Source: Keguizhuia sedimenti
GTDB taxonomy: Bacteria; Pseudomonadota; Gammaproteobacteria; Burkholderiales; Burkholderiaceae_D
Assembly (NCBI GenBank): GCA_030715135.1
Contig: JAUYVH010000007.1
Span: forward strand, 62,001-126,000
DNA: 64,000 nt
Direction: 5' to 3'
Shown here: positions 17,618 through 27,482 of the stretch, piece after piece
Position numbering within the stretch: position 1 is the stretch's first letter
How the letters are laid out: each line of letters opens with the position of its first letter
Notes under the pieces: generated by a model
Databases searched by the model: none
Seen by the model: only the letters and a program-made list of their open reading frames with translations
What the model was told of the DNA's origin: nothing
Translations under genes and position numbers: made by a program

Positions 17618-18628
17618 ATGAATGTATTGGTAACCGGCGGAACCGGATATATCGGTTCGCACACCTGTGTCGAATTGATGAGCGCCGGGCATGAGGTAGT
17701 CATTCTCGACAATCTGAGCAACAGCAAAAAGTCCGTTGTCCAGAGGATTGAAAAGATCAGCGGAAAAGCTGCAAGGTTTTTCCAGATCGCCATTCGCGAT
17801 CGCGGCGGACTGGAAGAGATTTTCCGAAAATACCGGATTGAAGCCGTTATTCACTTTGCGGGCTTGAAGGCAGTGGGCGATTCGGTCGAGCAGCCCTTGC
17901 GTTATTACGAGAATAACGTCGCGGGCAGCGTTATCCTCTTCGAAATGATGGCGAAGTATTCCGTGAAAACGCTGGTCTTCAGTTCTTCTGCGACGGTTTA
18001 CGGAGACCCCGAAACGGTGCCGATCCAGGAAAATTTTCCCTTGTCTGCAACCAATCCATATGGCCGCAGCAAGCTGATGATCGAGGAAATCTTAAGAGAT
18101 ATGGCCAAGGCAGATCCGTCATGGCGTATTGCCTTGCTACGCTACTTCAATCCTGTCGGCGCGCACTGTAGCGGATTGATCGGAGAAGATCCGAACGGAA
18201 TTCCGAATAATCTTTTGCCCTATATCGCTCAGGTTGCCGACGGCAGAAGAGAGCATCTGTCCGTGTTCGGGGACGACTATCCGACAATCGACGGAACGGG
18301 CATGAGGGACTATATCCACGTAGCGGATCTTGCAGCCGGACATGTCAGAACATTGGACAAGCTTGCCGGAACAGGGGGCATATTTGCCTATAATTTAGGG
18401 ACTGGCCAAAGCCATAGCGTACTGGAAATGGTGAAAGCCTTTGAAAAAGCTTGCGGAAGATCCATTCCATACAAGTTTGCTCCGCGTAGGCCGGGGGATA
18501 TTGCGGTTTGTTATGCGGATCCCGGGCTCGCCCGGAAAGAACTGGGCTGGCAAGCCGAAAAGACGCTTGATGAAATGTGCAGAGATGTATGGCGCTGGCA
18601 GGTATTTGCAAGAAACAACAATATTTAG
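17618..18628 (+). CDS. galE: UDP-glucose 4-epimerase
   Basis: Interconverts UDP-glucose and UDP-galactose, supplying precursors for polysaccharide and LPS. The 336 residues form an extended SDR enzyme: TGGTGYIGSH binds NAD, SSSATVYG holds the catalytic Ser, and NPYGRSK the Tyr-Lys pair. The substrate half contains RYFNPVGAH and GTGMRDYIHV. It follows a broken sulfotransferase gene, which could point to former surface-sugar modification. No other sugar-nucleotide genes are adjacent. Confidence 0.95.
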   Translation: MNVLVTGGTGYIGSHTCVELMSAGHEVVILDNLSNSKKSVVQRIEKISGKAARFFQIAIRDRGGLEEIFRKYRIEAVIHFAGLKAVGDSVEQPLRYYENNVAGSVILFEMMAKYSVKTLVFSSSATVYGDPETVPIQENFPLSATNPYGRSKLMIEEILRDMAKADPSWRIALLRYFNPVGAHCSGLIGEDPNGIPNNLLPYIAQVADGRREHLSVFGDDYPTIDGTGMRDYIHVADLAAGHVRTLDKLAGTGGIFAYNLGTGQSHSVLEMVKAFEKACGRSIPYKFAPRRPGDIAVCYADPGLARKELGWQAEKTLDEMCRDVWRWQVFARNNNI

Positions 18629-18732
18629 GTTATGCATTCCTTAACTGTGCGCGGGTGGGATTACATGATGCGAAAAAAGCCTCTTCCTGAAGCCTCGCAT
18701 GGACCTGATTGCACACCTTAATAACGGTTTGG

Positions 18733-19677
18733 TCATGTCTGCGGGTGGGCCGCTTTTTTCCGGAACATTTTCGAATAGAGCGTCACGGCAGCAACAACAA
18801 CAGAACCGACGACAAATCCGGTAACCATATTTACCAGCGCCGAAGCGGTTTGCGCCAGGGTCGGACCCACTCCGGGAAGCGCATGCAAAGCATGTTCCGT
18901 CCATTCGACGACATGATGAAGGGCGGGAATTCCGTGAACGATGATTCCACCTCCCACAAGGAACAGGGCCACCGTTCCGAGGAATGAAAGAGTTTTCATG
19001 AAATAGGGTGTGGCGCGCAGGATGAAGCGGCCGAATGCCTGTTTTACCTTGCCGGTTTTGGAGGTAAGGAATATTCCCAAGTCGTCAAGCTTGACGACCC
19101 CGGCGACCACTGCATACACGCCGATCGTAAAGACAACCGAGATAGCCACCAGCACCATGGCCTGCTGCGAAAGCGGCACGCCTTGTATGGTGCCTAGCGA
19201 GATGGCGATAATTTCCGCCGACAAAATGAAATCCGTCCGTACCGCGCCTTTTATCTTTTCCCGTTCCAGTTCCACAATCTGCTGGGGAGACTTTTGTACT
19301 GTCTCGATCAGCTCCTTGTGGTGAGCCGAATCCTCGGCCTCGCTGTGGAGCAGCTTATGAAATACTTTTTCCACACCCTCGAAACAAAGGAAGGCACCGC
19401 CCAGCATCAACAATGGAGTAAGTGACCAGGGGGCGAATGCAACGAGCAACAGCGCAATCGGCACCAGTATGGCTTTATTGATTGCAGAGCCTTTTGCTAC
19501 CGCTAGGACCACAGGCAGTTCCCTGCTGGGCGAAAACCCCGAAACCTGGTTCGCGTTCAGGGCGATATCATCACCCAGCACGCCGGCGGTCTTCTTTGCC
19601 GCCACTTTTGACATTGCCGCGACATCGTCTGCCAGGAGCGTGATGTCATCCAATAATGCAAGTAAGCTCGCCGCCAT
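18733..19677 (-). CDS. DUF808 family inner-membrane protein (YedI-like)
   Basis: A 314-residue integral membrane protein of the DUF808/YedI family, function unknown. The signature N-terminus LLALLDDITLLADDVA and KTAGVLGDDIALNANQV are clear, followed by several hydrophobic segments (AILVPIALLLVAF, LLMLGGAFLCFEGVEKV and four more toward the C-terminus). It stands alone, converging on galE, with the upstream gap to the amidotransferase gene holding its presumed promoter. Confidence 0.88.
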   Translation of the reverse strand: MAASLLALLDDITLLADDVAAMSKVAAKKTAGVLGDDIALNANQVSGFSPSRELPVVLAVAKGSAINKAILVPIALLLVAFAPWSLTPLLMLGGAFLCFEGVEKVFHKLLHSEAEDSAHHKELIETVQKSPQQIVELEREKIKGAVRTDFILSAEIIAISLGTIQGVPLSQQAMVLVAISVVFTIGVYAVVAGVVKLDDLGIFLTSKTGKVKQAFGRFILRATPYFMKTLSFLGTVALFLVGGGIIVHGIPALHHVVEWTEHALHALPGVGPTLAQTASALVNMVTGFVVGSVVVAAVTLYSKMFRKKAAHPQT

Positions 19678-19856
19678 ATTTTTCTTCCTGTTAATCCTGC
19701 ATTACATTCCAGTCCTTATCGTTTGTCTATTTTATGTTGATTCAGTTCATTAACGACCGCAGCGGGATTCCAATTAATTGATCCTGGCATGGAAAGCCGG
19801 AACCAAGCGGAATGCATAAGCTGTTGCAGTTCGGATATTCGATGTTAGGGCGTTAA

Positions 19857-20588
19857 TCAAGCTTCGCTTGCATTGCGTGAAAAGATGATTTCACCGAAGC
19901 GATGCAGGATCAGGCTGGCCCAGACAGTCTCGTTCACTTCATTAAGCAAGCCGTCGACGCACTTGCCGCCTTGCGCAAGGTCATTTGCCAGCTGCCGGAT
20001 GTACGCGGTCATCACGTCCGGGCTGAATTCGGGATGAAATTGCACGCCCCATGCGGACCGCCCGATGCGGTAGGCATGGTGTGGTTCGAACTCGTTCCCC
20101 GCAAGCAAAACGGCATTCGGAGGCAGGCGACGAACGGACTGCCTGTGGACTGCATGCACTTGTATCTCGGCCGGCAAACCCTGAAACAATTCATCAGTGA
20201 CGGCGAATTCCGTGCACTTCACCGTGACCGTTCCGATCTCGATGCCGTGGGAATGATATTCAACGTCGCCGCCCATGGCATGTGCGAGCAGCTGATGACC
20301 GTAGCAGATTCCCAATACGGGCACGTCATTTTCGACCAGGTGGCGTAACCATAGCGCAGATGCCTCGCTCCATGGTTCGCGGTCGGTCACCATGCTGCGC
20401 GAACCGGTAACAACGACACCGGCCACCTTGTCCATTTCCGGAAACATGTCGTCGGTTCTGGGGTCGCTGATTTGTATCGGCATGGTCCCTACGTCGATGC
20501 CGGCTTGAATCCAATGTTCAAAATCGCCGAAAGTTTTTGATATGGACGGATAAGTATGTCCGGTTTTAAGGATAATAAAGGTACTCAT
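19857..20588 (-). CDS. Class I glutamine amidotransferase
   Basis: A 243-residue stand-alone GATase1 domain similar to the GMP-synthase-like amidotransferases. The catalytic triad is visible: Cys95 in GICYGHQLLAHA and His and Glu in WGVQFHPEFSP. These proteins hydrolyse glutamine and pass ammonia to an unknown acceptor, or act as gamma-glutamyl hydrolases. It lies 94 bases downstream of ybdK, a carboxylate-amine ligase, on the same strand, so the two may work on related gamma-glutamyl compounds; that link is inferred. Confidence 0.85.
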   Translation of the reverse strand: MSTFIILKTGHTYPSISKTFGDFEHWIQAGIDVGTMPIQISDPRTDDMFPEMDKVAGVVVTGSRSMVTDREPWSEASALWLRHLVENDVPVLGICYGHQLLAHAMGGDVEYHSHGIEIGTVTVKCTEFAVTDELFQGLPAEIQVHAVHRQSVRRLPPNAVLLAGNEFEPHHAYRIGRSAWGVQFHPEFSPDVMTAYIRQLANDLAQGGKCVDGLLNEVNETVWASLILHRFGEIIFSRNASEA

Positions 20589-20682
20589 GCTTTGCGGCGT
20601 CTGGGCGCCGTCTTCTGTTGAATGGATGTGTTTGCCGCACAGTCCGGCCGGAAGGGCTCAGATCTGTGCAGCATGGACGGAA

Positions 20683-21837
20683 TCAGTGAAATTTGAACGA
20701 CGACTCACTCTTCATCCAGAGGGCGGACGAAAGACGCATGACATCGTTCAGGCAGCAGCGCTGTCTGTAGGTTCTTCGCATCCATTCCGCATCGCTCAGG
20801 CGTTCGTGTGCCACATACCGAAGGCGGTTGAGCGCAAGGATTTCGGCATCGTTCTGCACAAACCGCTGCAAGTTATGCAGGGTTTCAAGCAGGCTCGCGA
20901 AAATTGATTGCCGTACAGGCGTAACATTTTTCTCGCTGGCTTGTTGCGCGATGTGGCCGTTCAGGCCGTAGCGGCTAGCTTCGAAGCGGTTATATTGATA
21001 GAGCAAGTAGAACTGGTCGTCGATTTCGAACGGGCGTTCGCTTAACAGCCAGCGCGCGAGCAGCTGCGCATAGCAACCGAGCAGGGCGGCGTTTTCGATC
21101 GTCAGGGGCGTGTCGCAGACGCGGATTTCCACTGTTCCGTACTCCGGCTTCGGCCGGATGTCCCAGTAAAAGTCCTTCATGCTTGCGATGATGCCCAGCT
21201 TGCACAATTCATCGTAGTACGTTTCAAAATCGCTCCACTTTGTCAGCGTCGGCGCGGTGCCCGCCAGAGGGAAGGCGCGAACCACATTGCTGCGCGAGGA
21301 ATGGAAGGCCGTATCGACGCCCTGATAGAAGGGAGAAGCTGCCGACAAGGCGATGAAGTGGGGAACATAGCGGGAAAACGCATGCGTAAGATAGAGCGCG
21401 TCGTCCCCGTTCGGCAGGCCGATATGGATATGCTGGCCGAACACCGTAAAGGTTTTTGCCAGGTAGCCGTATTTTCCGTGCAGATAATGAAAGCGCTCGC
21501 TCGGCGTGATGCGCTGTTCGCACCAGCTCTGAAAGGGGTGCGCGCCGCCGCCCGCAATATCGATATTCAGGCGTTGCGCCCCTCTTACCAATGCGGAGCG
21601 CATTTCCGTCAATTCCTCCATCAATCCGTTGACGCGGGTATGGATTCCGGAATTCAGTTCGATCATGCCCTGGGTCATCTCAAGCTTGATCTGTTTTTGC
21701 AAATCGCGCGGCTCGATCGCGGCGAGTAAATCAAGTGCATCGGTCGCAAGATTGTAGTTCCGGCGATTGACCAGTTGCAGTTCCAGTTCGACGCCCATGG
21801 TGAAAGGCGTCGAGGAAGTAAAAGGCAATATGCTCAA
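20683..21837 (-). CDS. ybdK: YbdK-type carboxylate-amine ligase (GCS2 family)
   Basis: A 384-residue member of the glutamate-cysteine ligase type 2 family. The N-terminal FTMGVELELQLVN contributes metal-binding Glu residues; GGAHPFQSW, HIHIGLPNGDDAL and EYGTVEIRVCDTP are family signatures. YbdK shows weak glutamate-cysteine ligase activity in vitro; its physiological substrate is uncertain. The gene starts at an ATG with a short purine-rich leader and is followed by the glutamine amidotransferase gene. Confidence 0.88.
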   Translation of the reverse strand: MSILPFTSSTPFTMGVELELQLVNRRNYNLATDALDLLAAIEPRDLQKQIKLEMTQGMIELNSGIHTRVNGLMEELTEMRSALVRGAQRLNIDIAGGGAHPFQSWCEQRITPSERFHYLHGKYGYLAKTFTVFGQHIHIGLPNGDDALYLTHAFSRYVPHFIALSAASPFYQGVDTAFHSSRSNVVRAFPLAGTAPTLTKWSDFETYYDELCKLGIIASMKDFYWDIRPKPEYGTVEIRVCDTPLTIENAALLGCYAQLLARWLLSERPFEIDDQFYLLYQYNRFEASRYGLNGHIAQQASEKNVTPVRQSIFASLLETLHNLQRFVQNDAEILALNRLRYVAHERLSDAEWMRRTYRQRCCLNDVMRLSSALWMKSESSFKFH

Positions 21838-21956
21838 GTTCCTCTCCTTTGTCTCTTTAATTATTCAGGCGCCCGGCAAAACGGCATTTGCGCATGGGCT
21901 TCCTGCGCAGTCGTCACCGCCATTGTGTCGGACACTCTATTAAATTCCTCGACAGA

Positions 21957-23180
21957 TCACTCGCGGCCGCTTTCACCCGACTTCACCAGCGCAAACTGCG
22001 TTGCCACGGGCCCAAGCATTTCCAGGACGATCAGGCATCCTGCGATGATCGGTGCAACCGCAGCGGCAGTCTGCGGATAAAGAGTTGACACCTGAGCCAG
22101 TCCAAGTCCGGCCTCGGCCATCGGCAGTGTTCCAAGTGCAAGAAGTCCCGCCTGCCGCCATTTCATGCGCGCAGGCCGTGCAAAGGCGAAGATCGCCGTC
22201 GACATCGCGACAAGGCGTGCACCGATTACCGCTGCGACCGATAGTCCAATCGCCGGCAGATCAGGAAGACTGATTGAGGCGCCAATTGTCACAAACAGCA
22301 GTACGATGAAGAGCTCCGTCGCAACGCCGAATTCGAGGTCCATTACATCGTATTGCACGTCAAGGTTCTTGGACAGAATCGCAAACGCCAGCATGGTCAG
22401 AAGAACCGGCAGTTGCAATGCGTGTGCGGCGCCTATCATCAGGGTGATCATGGCGATCACCAGAACGAACTGCCGGCTGCGTTCGCGGCCCAGCATTCTG
22501 GCCATCGGCATCATCAGAGCATATGTCAGGTAGCCAAGAAACAGGGAGCCCAGCAGCAAATACAATGTATTGGCGACCAGCGTTTGAACCGGTGCCGTAT
22601 CCTCGAATGCGACGATCGGAAGCAGGACATAGGCCACAAGCAAGGTAATCATGTTATTCAGCGCAGTAATCGTGGCCAGGCGCCGTGTAACATGGCCCTC
22701 GGCATTCAGCTCGCGGATAACGACCATGATCACCGCGGGTGCAGTGCCGATCGCAAGCACCGCAGTCAGCATCGCTGCCGGCCTTGAAATGCCGAGCCAT
22801 TCAAGGGACAGCCATACCAGGGTAAAGCATAGCAGTGCGCCCGAGACTACTGTAGCGGCAAGCCATTTTTCGTGGCGCAGCCAACCGATGTCCACGTAGC
22901 GGCCAAGTTGATAGACCATCAGGGCCAAGGCAACATCGGCGAAGGACTTTGCAAGCGTCAACACGTCACCGGAAAGCCAGTTCAGGCCATTTTTTCCAAG
23001 TGCGAATCCAATCAGCAGATATCCGATCAGCCGCGGAAACCATAAGTTTTTTGAAACGATGTGCCCGCCGATTAAACCAAATAAGAGCAGGGCGCCAAAA
23101 AGTAGCGATGCATTCCACTGCATCAGTCGTGTCAGATCAAACGACGGAAGGTCCCAAAGCATGCGCTCCCCTAAAGACAA
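21957..23180 (-). CDS. Cation:proton antiporter (KefB/CPA2-like)
   Basis: A 407-residue polytopic membrane protein with about 12 hydrophobic segments. The pattern FPRLIGYLLIGFALG near the N-terminus, the repeated LTAVLAIGTAPAVIMVV and the central glycine-rich helices fit the monovalent cation:proton antiporter-2 superfamily. There is no C-terminal TrkA-N or RCK regulatory domain, so it is a short form. Transported ion unknown. It lies upstream of ybdK with a 119-base gap. Confidence 0.82.
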   Translation of the reverse strand: MSLGERMLWDLPSFDLTRLMQWNASLLFGALLLFGLIGGHIVSKNLWFPRLIGYLLIGFALGKNGLNWLSGDVLTLAKSFADVALALMVYQLGRYVDIGWLRHEKWLAATVVSGALLCFTLVWLSLEWLGISRPAAMLTAVLAIGTAPAVIMVVIRELNAEGHVTRRLATITALNNMITLLVAYVLLPIVAFEDTAPVQTLVANTLYLLLGSLFLGYLTYALMMPMARMLGRERSRQFVLVIAMITLMIGAAHALQLPVLLTMLAFAILSKNLDVQYDVMDLEFGVATELFIVLLFVTIGASISLPDLPAIGLSVAAVIGARLVAMSTAIFAFARPARMKWRQAGLLALGTLPMAEAGLGLAQVSTLYPQTAAAVAPIIAGCLIVLEMLGPVATQFALVKSGESGRE

Positions 23181-23591
23181 TTAGCCCGCGATACGTGTTG
23201 TTCAGCGCGATCGGCGCTGCGGGCTTCTAATAATGTGTTTCTTTCGCGCAATGTTTCGGCTATTCAATTCGAATAAAGTTCCGTAAATAGTTCAAAAAGA
23301 GCGAACGAGGAGGGTGAGGAAGGGGGCAAAAAGCTGATTGAAAAAGAGTTGACGATGTGTGCCGTGCTTAAGAAAAATGAAACTTTTTGTTTAAGAATTT
23401 ATGTTCCTCTGAGGATACATTGCCGATAGTTCAGGTACGACTTTGTCGGAATTTTCTTCTTCCAATGGGGCAAATCGTCTTATCGGGAGAAGAAGGACAT
23501 TCTTATTTCTTACTGCAAATTCAGACAATTCCGATTATCCGGCGCAATTGATTTTCCTATAATAAAGCTCAGGGGAAGGAGGGTTTTGATT
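23181..23591. other. Divergent intergenic region with inverted repeat
   Basis: A 411-base gap between the antiporter (minus) and the zinc-ribbon gene (plus). It contains an imperfect inverted repeat at 23367-23395 (CTTAAGAAAAA ... TTTTTGTTTAAG) and a -10 box at 23558. No gene or structured RNA is evident. Confidence 0.5.
23535..23563 (+). promoter_or_regulatory. Candidate promoter of zinc-ribbon gene
   Basis: A consensus -10 TATAAT lies at 23558-23563, 28 bases before the ATG, with TTATCC 17 bases upstream as a weak -35. This would give a short leader carrying the AAGGAGG ribosome-binding site. Confidence 0.4.
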
Positions 23592-23813
23592 ATGCAAATT
23601 ATCGAAACTTGTACAAATGAGCTTTGCAGCCGGCCGTTTCAGGTCAATAAATATTCGAACGTTTCGTTCTCGGTCCTGGAACCGGGGAGAATAGTCTGCC
23701 CGCACTGCGGCGTGCTGCAGGATGCTGACAGTGATTCAATATTCATGACCCACGCACTCGCGACGCACGAAGAAGCGGCTTACATGAGAAGAAATTCGGC
23801 GCAGCGCACTTAG
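23592..23813 (+). CDS. Small zinc-ribbon-like protein
   Basis: A 73-residue protein with cysteines arranged as CTNELC near the N-terminus and CPHCG near residue 39, a spacing that suits a treble-clef or ribbon zinc site. No other domain is visible and I do not recognise the family. The ATG follows a strong AAGGAGG ribosome-binding site, which excludes the TTG two codons earlier. It stands alone between the antiporter and cardiolipin synthase. Confidence 0.7.
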   Translation: MQIIETCTNELCSRPFQVNKYSNVSFSVLEPGRIVCPHCGVLQDADSDSIFMTHALATHEEAAYMRRNSAQRT

Positions 23814-23899
23814 GCCTTGCAGCTGTGTGGAAGGCATGCGGCCGCGTGGCGATAAGGCGGCGGACAGATCCGTGCAGAACAGGATCGGCATTTCTGAGA

Positions 23900-25168
23900 T
23901 CAGAGTACCTCGTTAATCAAATAAAAGGCGTGGTCTTTTAGTTTGTGGACCAAGCCGCGCCTGCGCCATTCTTCCAGTTTTATTTCGTTCGCACCCTGCA
24001 TGTACTTCTCGAAAATCGCATCCAGGCGGGCAGCGGTTTCGGCATCCAGAATCCCCAGTGTTATCTCATCATTGGTTTCGAAAGAACGGTCGTCGAAATT
24101 CGTGGAGCCTACGGCGCTCCATATGCCGTCGATGGTCATTACTTTTTGATGTAAAAGAGTATGCGGATATTCGAAGAGCCGGATTCCGCAGCAGAGCATC
24201 TTTTCAAAGTTGCGATGGCCCGCATGCTGGACCATGGGATTGTCGGTTCCGCTTACGGCTGGCATCAGCACACGCACATCGACGCCGTGCGCGACAGCCT
24301 GACCGAATGCTTCGATGGCATCGGGTTCGGGAATGAAATAGGGGTTCTGAATCCAGATTCGTTTGCGTGCGAGGCAGATGGCAGTATGGTGAAGTATCTT
24401 TACCGCCGGCGCGGAGCCTTCCGGCTTGGAATACGCGGCATGAATCGTGATTTTTCCTGCTGCTTCAAGAGTAGGAAAGACAGCATCACCGACAAACAGC
24501 TCGCCGGTCTGTCCAGTCCAGTTTTCGCTGAAGGCCGACTGGACGCTGTTGACAATGGGTCCGTGCAGGCGAACGCTGATATCTGCGAAATGCTTGCCAT
24601 CTTTAGGATCACCCAGCCATTCGTCCTTGATGCAGTGCCCGCCTACAAATGCTTCCCGGCCGTCGATGACTACCAGCTTACGGTGCGTCCTGTCGTTCAG
24701 AACGCCAATATTTTGCAGGCGCTTGTCATGAAAGAATGCGACCTTGCATCCGGCATCCTGCATGCGGCGGAAAGCCTCCTTGCCGATTTGCCGGGAACCG
24801 GTTCCGTCCAGCAGCACCCGCACCGTCACGCCGGCGCGGGCGCGCTCCGTCAGTGCATCCGTCATGCGTTGTTCGAGTATTCCTTTTTTCCACAGGAAGG
24901 TTTCGAAATGCACGCTGGCCTGGGCAGACCCTATACGCTCGATCAGGATGTCGAAAAACTCGCTGTTTTCCAGCACTTCAACCGAATTCCCGGGAACGGC
25001 GGTTCCGAGAGACAGGCCGGCAAGCGAGGTGACCAGTTGCTCTATCGGCGCAGTGCATTCGATGCGGAGTTTTGGATCGCGGTGGCGCCGGTGCGACCAG
25101 ATGACAATAAGCAACAGTACAATTACCGCAAAGAAGAATGCGGCGAGATAGCTTGATGTTTCATTCAT
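23900..25168 (-). CDS. cls: Cardiolipin synthase / phospholipase D family
   Basis: Condenses two phosphatidylglycerols, or transfers a phosphatidyl group, to make cardiolipin at the inner membrane. The 422 residues begin with one membrane segment (AFFFAVIVLLLIVIW) and carry two HKD motifs: HRKLVVIDG (with FVGGHCI after it) and HQKVMTIDG followed by GSTNFDDRS. E. coli ClsA has two membrane segments; here one is visible, as in ClsC or other short forms. The ATG at 25168 is preferred to a TTG eight codons earlier. Confidence 0.88.
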   Translation of the reverse strand: MNETSSYLAAFFFAVIVLLLIVIWSHRRHRDPKLRIECTAPIEQLVTSLAGLSLGTAVPGNSVEVLENSEFFDILIERIGSAQASVHFETFLWKKGILEQRMTDALTERARAGVTVRVLLDGTGSRQIGKEAFRRMQDAGCKVAFFHDKRLQNIGVLNDRTHRKLVVIDGREAFVGGHCIKDEWLGDPKDGKHFADISVRLHGPIVNSVQSAFSENWTGQTGELFVGDAVFPTLEAAGKITIHAAYSKPEGSAPAVKILHHTAICLARKRIWIQNPYFIPEPDAIEAFGQAVAHGVDVRVLMPAVSGTDNPMVQHAGHRNFEKMLCCGIRLFEYPHTLLHQKVMTIDGIWSAVGSTNFDDRSFETNDEITLGILDAETAARLDAIFEKYMQGANEIKLEEWRRRGLVHKLKDHAFYLINEVL

Positions 25169-25303
25169 GTCGATGGATCCATAGCCGCGCAATTCAGTCC
25201 GTTGCGGTCACTTCACAAAATAATCTACTACCTGAAGGTATGGCGTGCGGTCTTCTCCCGTAAAGCCAGGAACCAGATGCAGATTGCACCGGAAGCCGAC
25301 CAC

Positions 25304-26383
25304 TCATTGCGGGCTGTTTGCATTTGCAGGATGACGCGGTTCCGGAGCAGATGAAAACAAATCCCACGCCGCAATGAAAAGCGCTGCGATGACGGGGCCA
25401 ATGACGAATCCGTTCAGACCAAAGAGAGCCATGCCGCCCAGGGTCGAAATCAGCACGACATAGTCGGGCATCTTCGTATCTTTGCCGACCAGGATGGGGC
25501 GCAGCACATTGTCCACCAGTCCGATCACCAGCACGCCGAACAGGGTCAGCACCACGCCCTGCCATATGGCGCCGGACAACAGAAAGTAAATTGCGACCGG
25601 AAGCCAGACGACTGCCGCGCCGATTGCAGGCAGCAAAGAAAGGAAAGCCATGAGCACACCCCACAGCAGCGCCCCATGTATCCCCAGGAACCAGAAAATC
25701 AGCCCGCCGAGCGCTCCCTGAACGATTGCAACGACAATATTCCCTTTGACCGTTGCGCGTATGACGGTGGTGAATTTCGTAAATAGATAGCGTTTGTAAT
25801 AGGGGCTCAAAGGCACTGCGTCCCGTATTCGGGCGGCAAGGTCCTGGCCGTCACGCAAAAAGAAGAACAGCATATACAGCATCACAAAGAAGCTGATCGC
25901 AAAATTGAAAGTGTTTTGTCCGATAGTAAGCGCACGTGTCGCGATCAACTGGCTGGCTTGTCCCGCACTCGAAGAGAGGCGTGCCTGAAATGTCTCCAGG
26001 TCCAGAATGCCGTAGCGCTCCAGGATATTCACCGCGGCTTGCGGTAGCGAATCCACCATCTGCTTGAAGTACAGGCTGAAATTGATTTCGCCTGAACGTA
26101 CCTTGGAAACGATCTGTGTAGCTTCCTGCACGAGGGACATGCCGATCAGGGTCAAGGGCAGGATAACCAGGACCAGGCACAACAACAGCGTTAGTATGGC
26201 AGCGGAATTCTGCCGCTGGTTATTGCGCCTGAGGACCCAGCGGTGAAACGGCGCGAACAGAATGGCAAGAACTGCCGCCCAGAATACTGCGCCGTAGAAC
26301 GGCAGCAGTATCCAGCCGAACGCCAATGAAACCAGTACAAGTAGAACGACGAAGAACTTTTTCTGCAGCTCCGGATTGTTCAT
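25304..26383 (-). CDS. AI-2E family transporter (PerM/YdiK-like)
   Basis: A 359-residue membrane protein of the AI-2E exporter (UPF0118) family with about eight transmembrane segments. Early segments are FFVVLLVLVSLAFGWILLPF and AVFWAAVLAILFAPF; the family-typical GIHGALLWGVLMAFLSLLPA and the C-terminal LNGFVIGPVIAALFIAAW are present. Members export autoinducer-2 or act in Na+/H+ exchange; the substrate here is unknown. It follows the small regulator gene with a 3-base gap, so they are one operon. Confidence 0.88.
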   Translation of the reverse strand: MNNPELQKKFFVVLLVLVSLAFGWILLPFYGAVFWAAVLAILFAPFHRWVLRRNNQRQNSAAILTLLLCLVLVILPLTLIGMSLVQEATQIVSKVRSGEINFSLYFKQMVDSLPQAAVNILERYGILDLETFQARLSSSAGQASQLIATRALTIGQNTFNFAISFFVMLYMLFFFLRDGQDLAARIRDAVPLSPYYKRYLFTKFTTVIRATVKGNIVVAIVQGALGGLIFWFLGIHGALLWGVLMAFLSLLPAIGAAVVWLPVAIYFLLSGAIWQGVVLTLFGVLVIGLVDNVLRPILVGKDTKMPDYVVLISTLGGMALFGLNGFVIGPVIAALFIAAWDLFSSAPEPRHPANANSPQ

Positions 26384-26386
26384 GCG

Positions 26387-26707
26387 TCATGGATGCTGGT
26401 GCTGTTCATGAACGCCTGAACTTGTCTGCGGTTTTCCGAAAGCGTCGCTTGCACGGTATTTCTGACGACGATCTCCCATCAGATCGCGTAATTCGCGAAT
26501 GCTCAGGTCCGACACTTCATGCATGCGGATCAGCATGGAAGCGCCGATCGGAAGTTTTTTGTGGCGGATCTTGCTGATTACCGGCGGTGCCACTTCAAGG
26601 GCGCGGCACAGTGCCGCATCGTTTTTAAGACGCAGCCTGCTGATCAAGGTGTCGAGTAAGCTGTTTGGGTCGTAGGTTGCCTGGTCTTTGAGCTCATGTT
26701 GCGCCAT
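26387..26707 (-). CDS. Small putative HTH protein
   Basis: A 106-residue protein with a central segment LCRALEVAPPVISKIRHKKL that reads like a Cro/C1-type helix-turn-helix, followed by RMHEVSDLSIRELRDLMG. It resembles small regulators common in Burkholderiales. ATGATG follows AAAGGAGG; the second ATG has the better spacing. It is directly upstream of the AI-2E transporter gene and may control it or itself. Function inferred from the motif only. Confidence 0.65.
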   Translation of the reverse strand: MAQHELKDQATYDPNSLLDTLISRLRLKNDAALCRALEVAPPVISKIRHKKLPIGASMLIRMHEVSDLSIRELRDLMGDRRQKYRASDAFGKPQTSSGVHEQHQHP

Positions 26708-26866
26708 CATTACCTCCTTTGAAATTTTATAAGTTGACAACTGTTTTTTGGATAAGTTGCGTACCTTTAATTGAATTTCGAAATTTTTTAATGGAACTCA
26801 TACAGATAGGAATTGCAAACGGAATGCAGTGAATAAATTCAAGCAGCCCTTGATTCGTCCGGCTTC

Positions 26867-27187
26867 TTACTTTGTGCGTGCTTTTCTGATCTCCTCTGTT
26901 ACCTCGGCGTTCGTCTTTTCCCGTAATTTCTCCGTATAACCATCGGCATTGGAACCGTAACGCTCCATCCATGCATTCTGCTCACGCAGGCTTTCGTTGA
27001 TGATGCCGAGATTTCCCTGGCACTGCGACGCTGCCAGGCGCGCAACGTCCTCTGCAGAATCCGGCGATTCGATCATATCCATGGCCTGCGTGTGGACGCA
27101 TTCCCTATATGCCGCGATATGGTGTTGAACGCTGCGTGTCGCGCATCCGGACATGACAGCCATAATCAGAATCAATATGAGTTTCAC
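26867..27187 (-). CDS. Small lipoprotein
   Basis: A 106-residue protein with a lipoprotein signal peptide: hydrophobic LILILIMAV and lipobox MSGC with Cys15 as the lipidated residue. The mature part is helical and charged, with two further Cys (RECVHTQ, SQCQGNL) that may form a disulphide in the periplasm. No family is recognised. It is transcribed from the 295-base gap on its 5' side and stands apart from the genes around it. Confidence 0.7.
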   Translation of the reverse strand: MKLILILIMAVMSGCATRSVQHHIAAYRECVHTQAMDMIESPDSAEDVARLAASQCQGNLGIINESLREQNAWMERYGSNADGYTEKLREKTNAEVTEEIRKARTK

Positions 27188-27482
27188 TATGAATAGCTAA
27201 GAGAAAACGGGAAGAAAAAACGCGAGTAAGGCACTCTGCGAATTGAAATGCTGTTTAATGATCTGGTTAAGATATTTATTAACTGAATATGTTCAGTCGC
27301 CGCGTCATGGATAGAGCGTACTCCAGGCAACCACTGGAGAACCTCACGGCAGGCGTGAGTCGTTTTTCCCTTAAAGGAATTGCCGCAAAGAACCGCTCTT
27401 TGCTCTAAATCAATGCCCAAATGCATTCCATGAAGCAATATAAATCTGCAAAACTATTAGATATTGCGACAGGGAGGAGAAA

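Noticed and set aside
27187-27438. 83-codon minus-strand frame upstream of the small lipoprotein
   Set aside because: Poor start context and random-looking composition; the region more likely holds the lipoprotein promoter.
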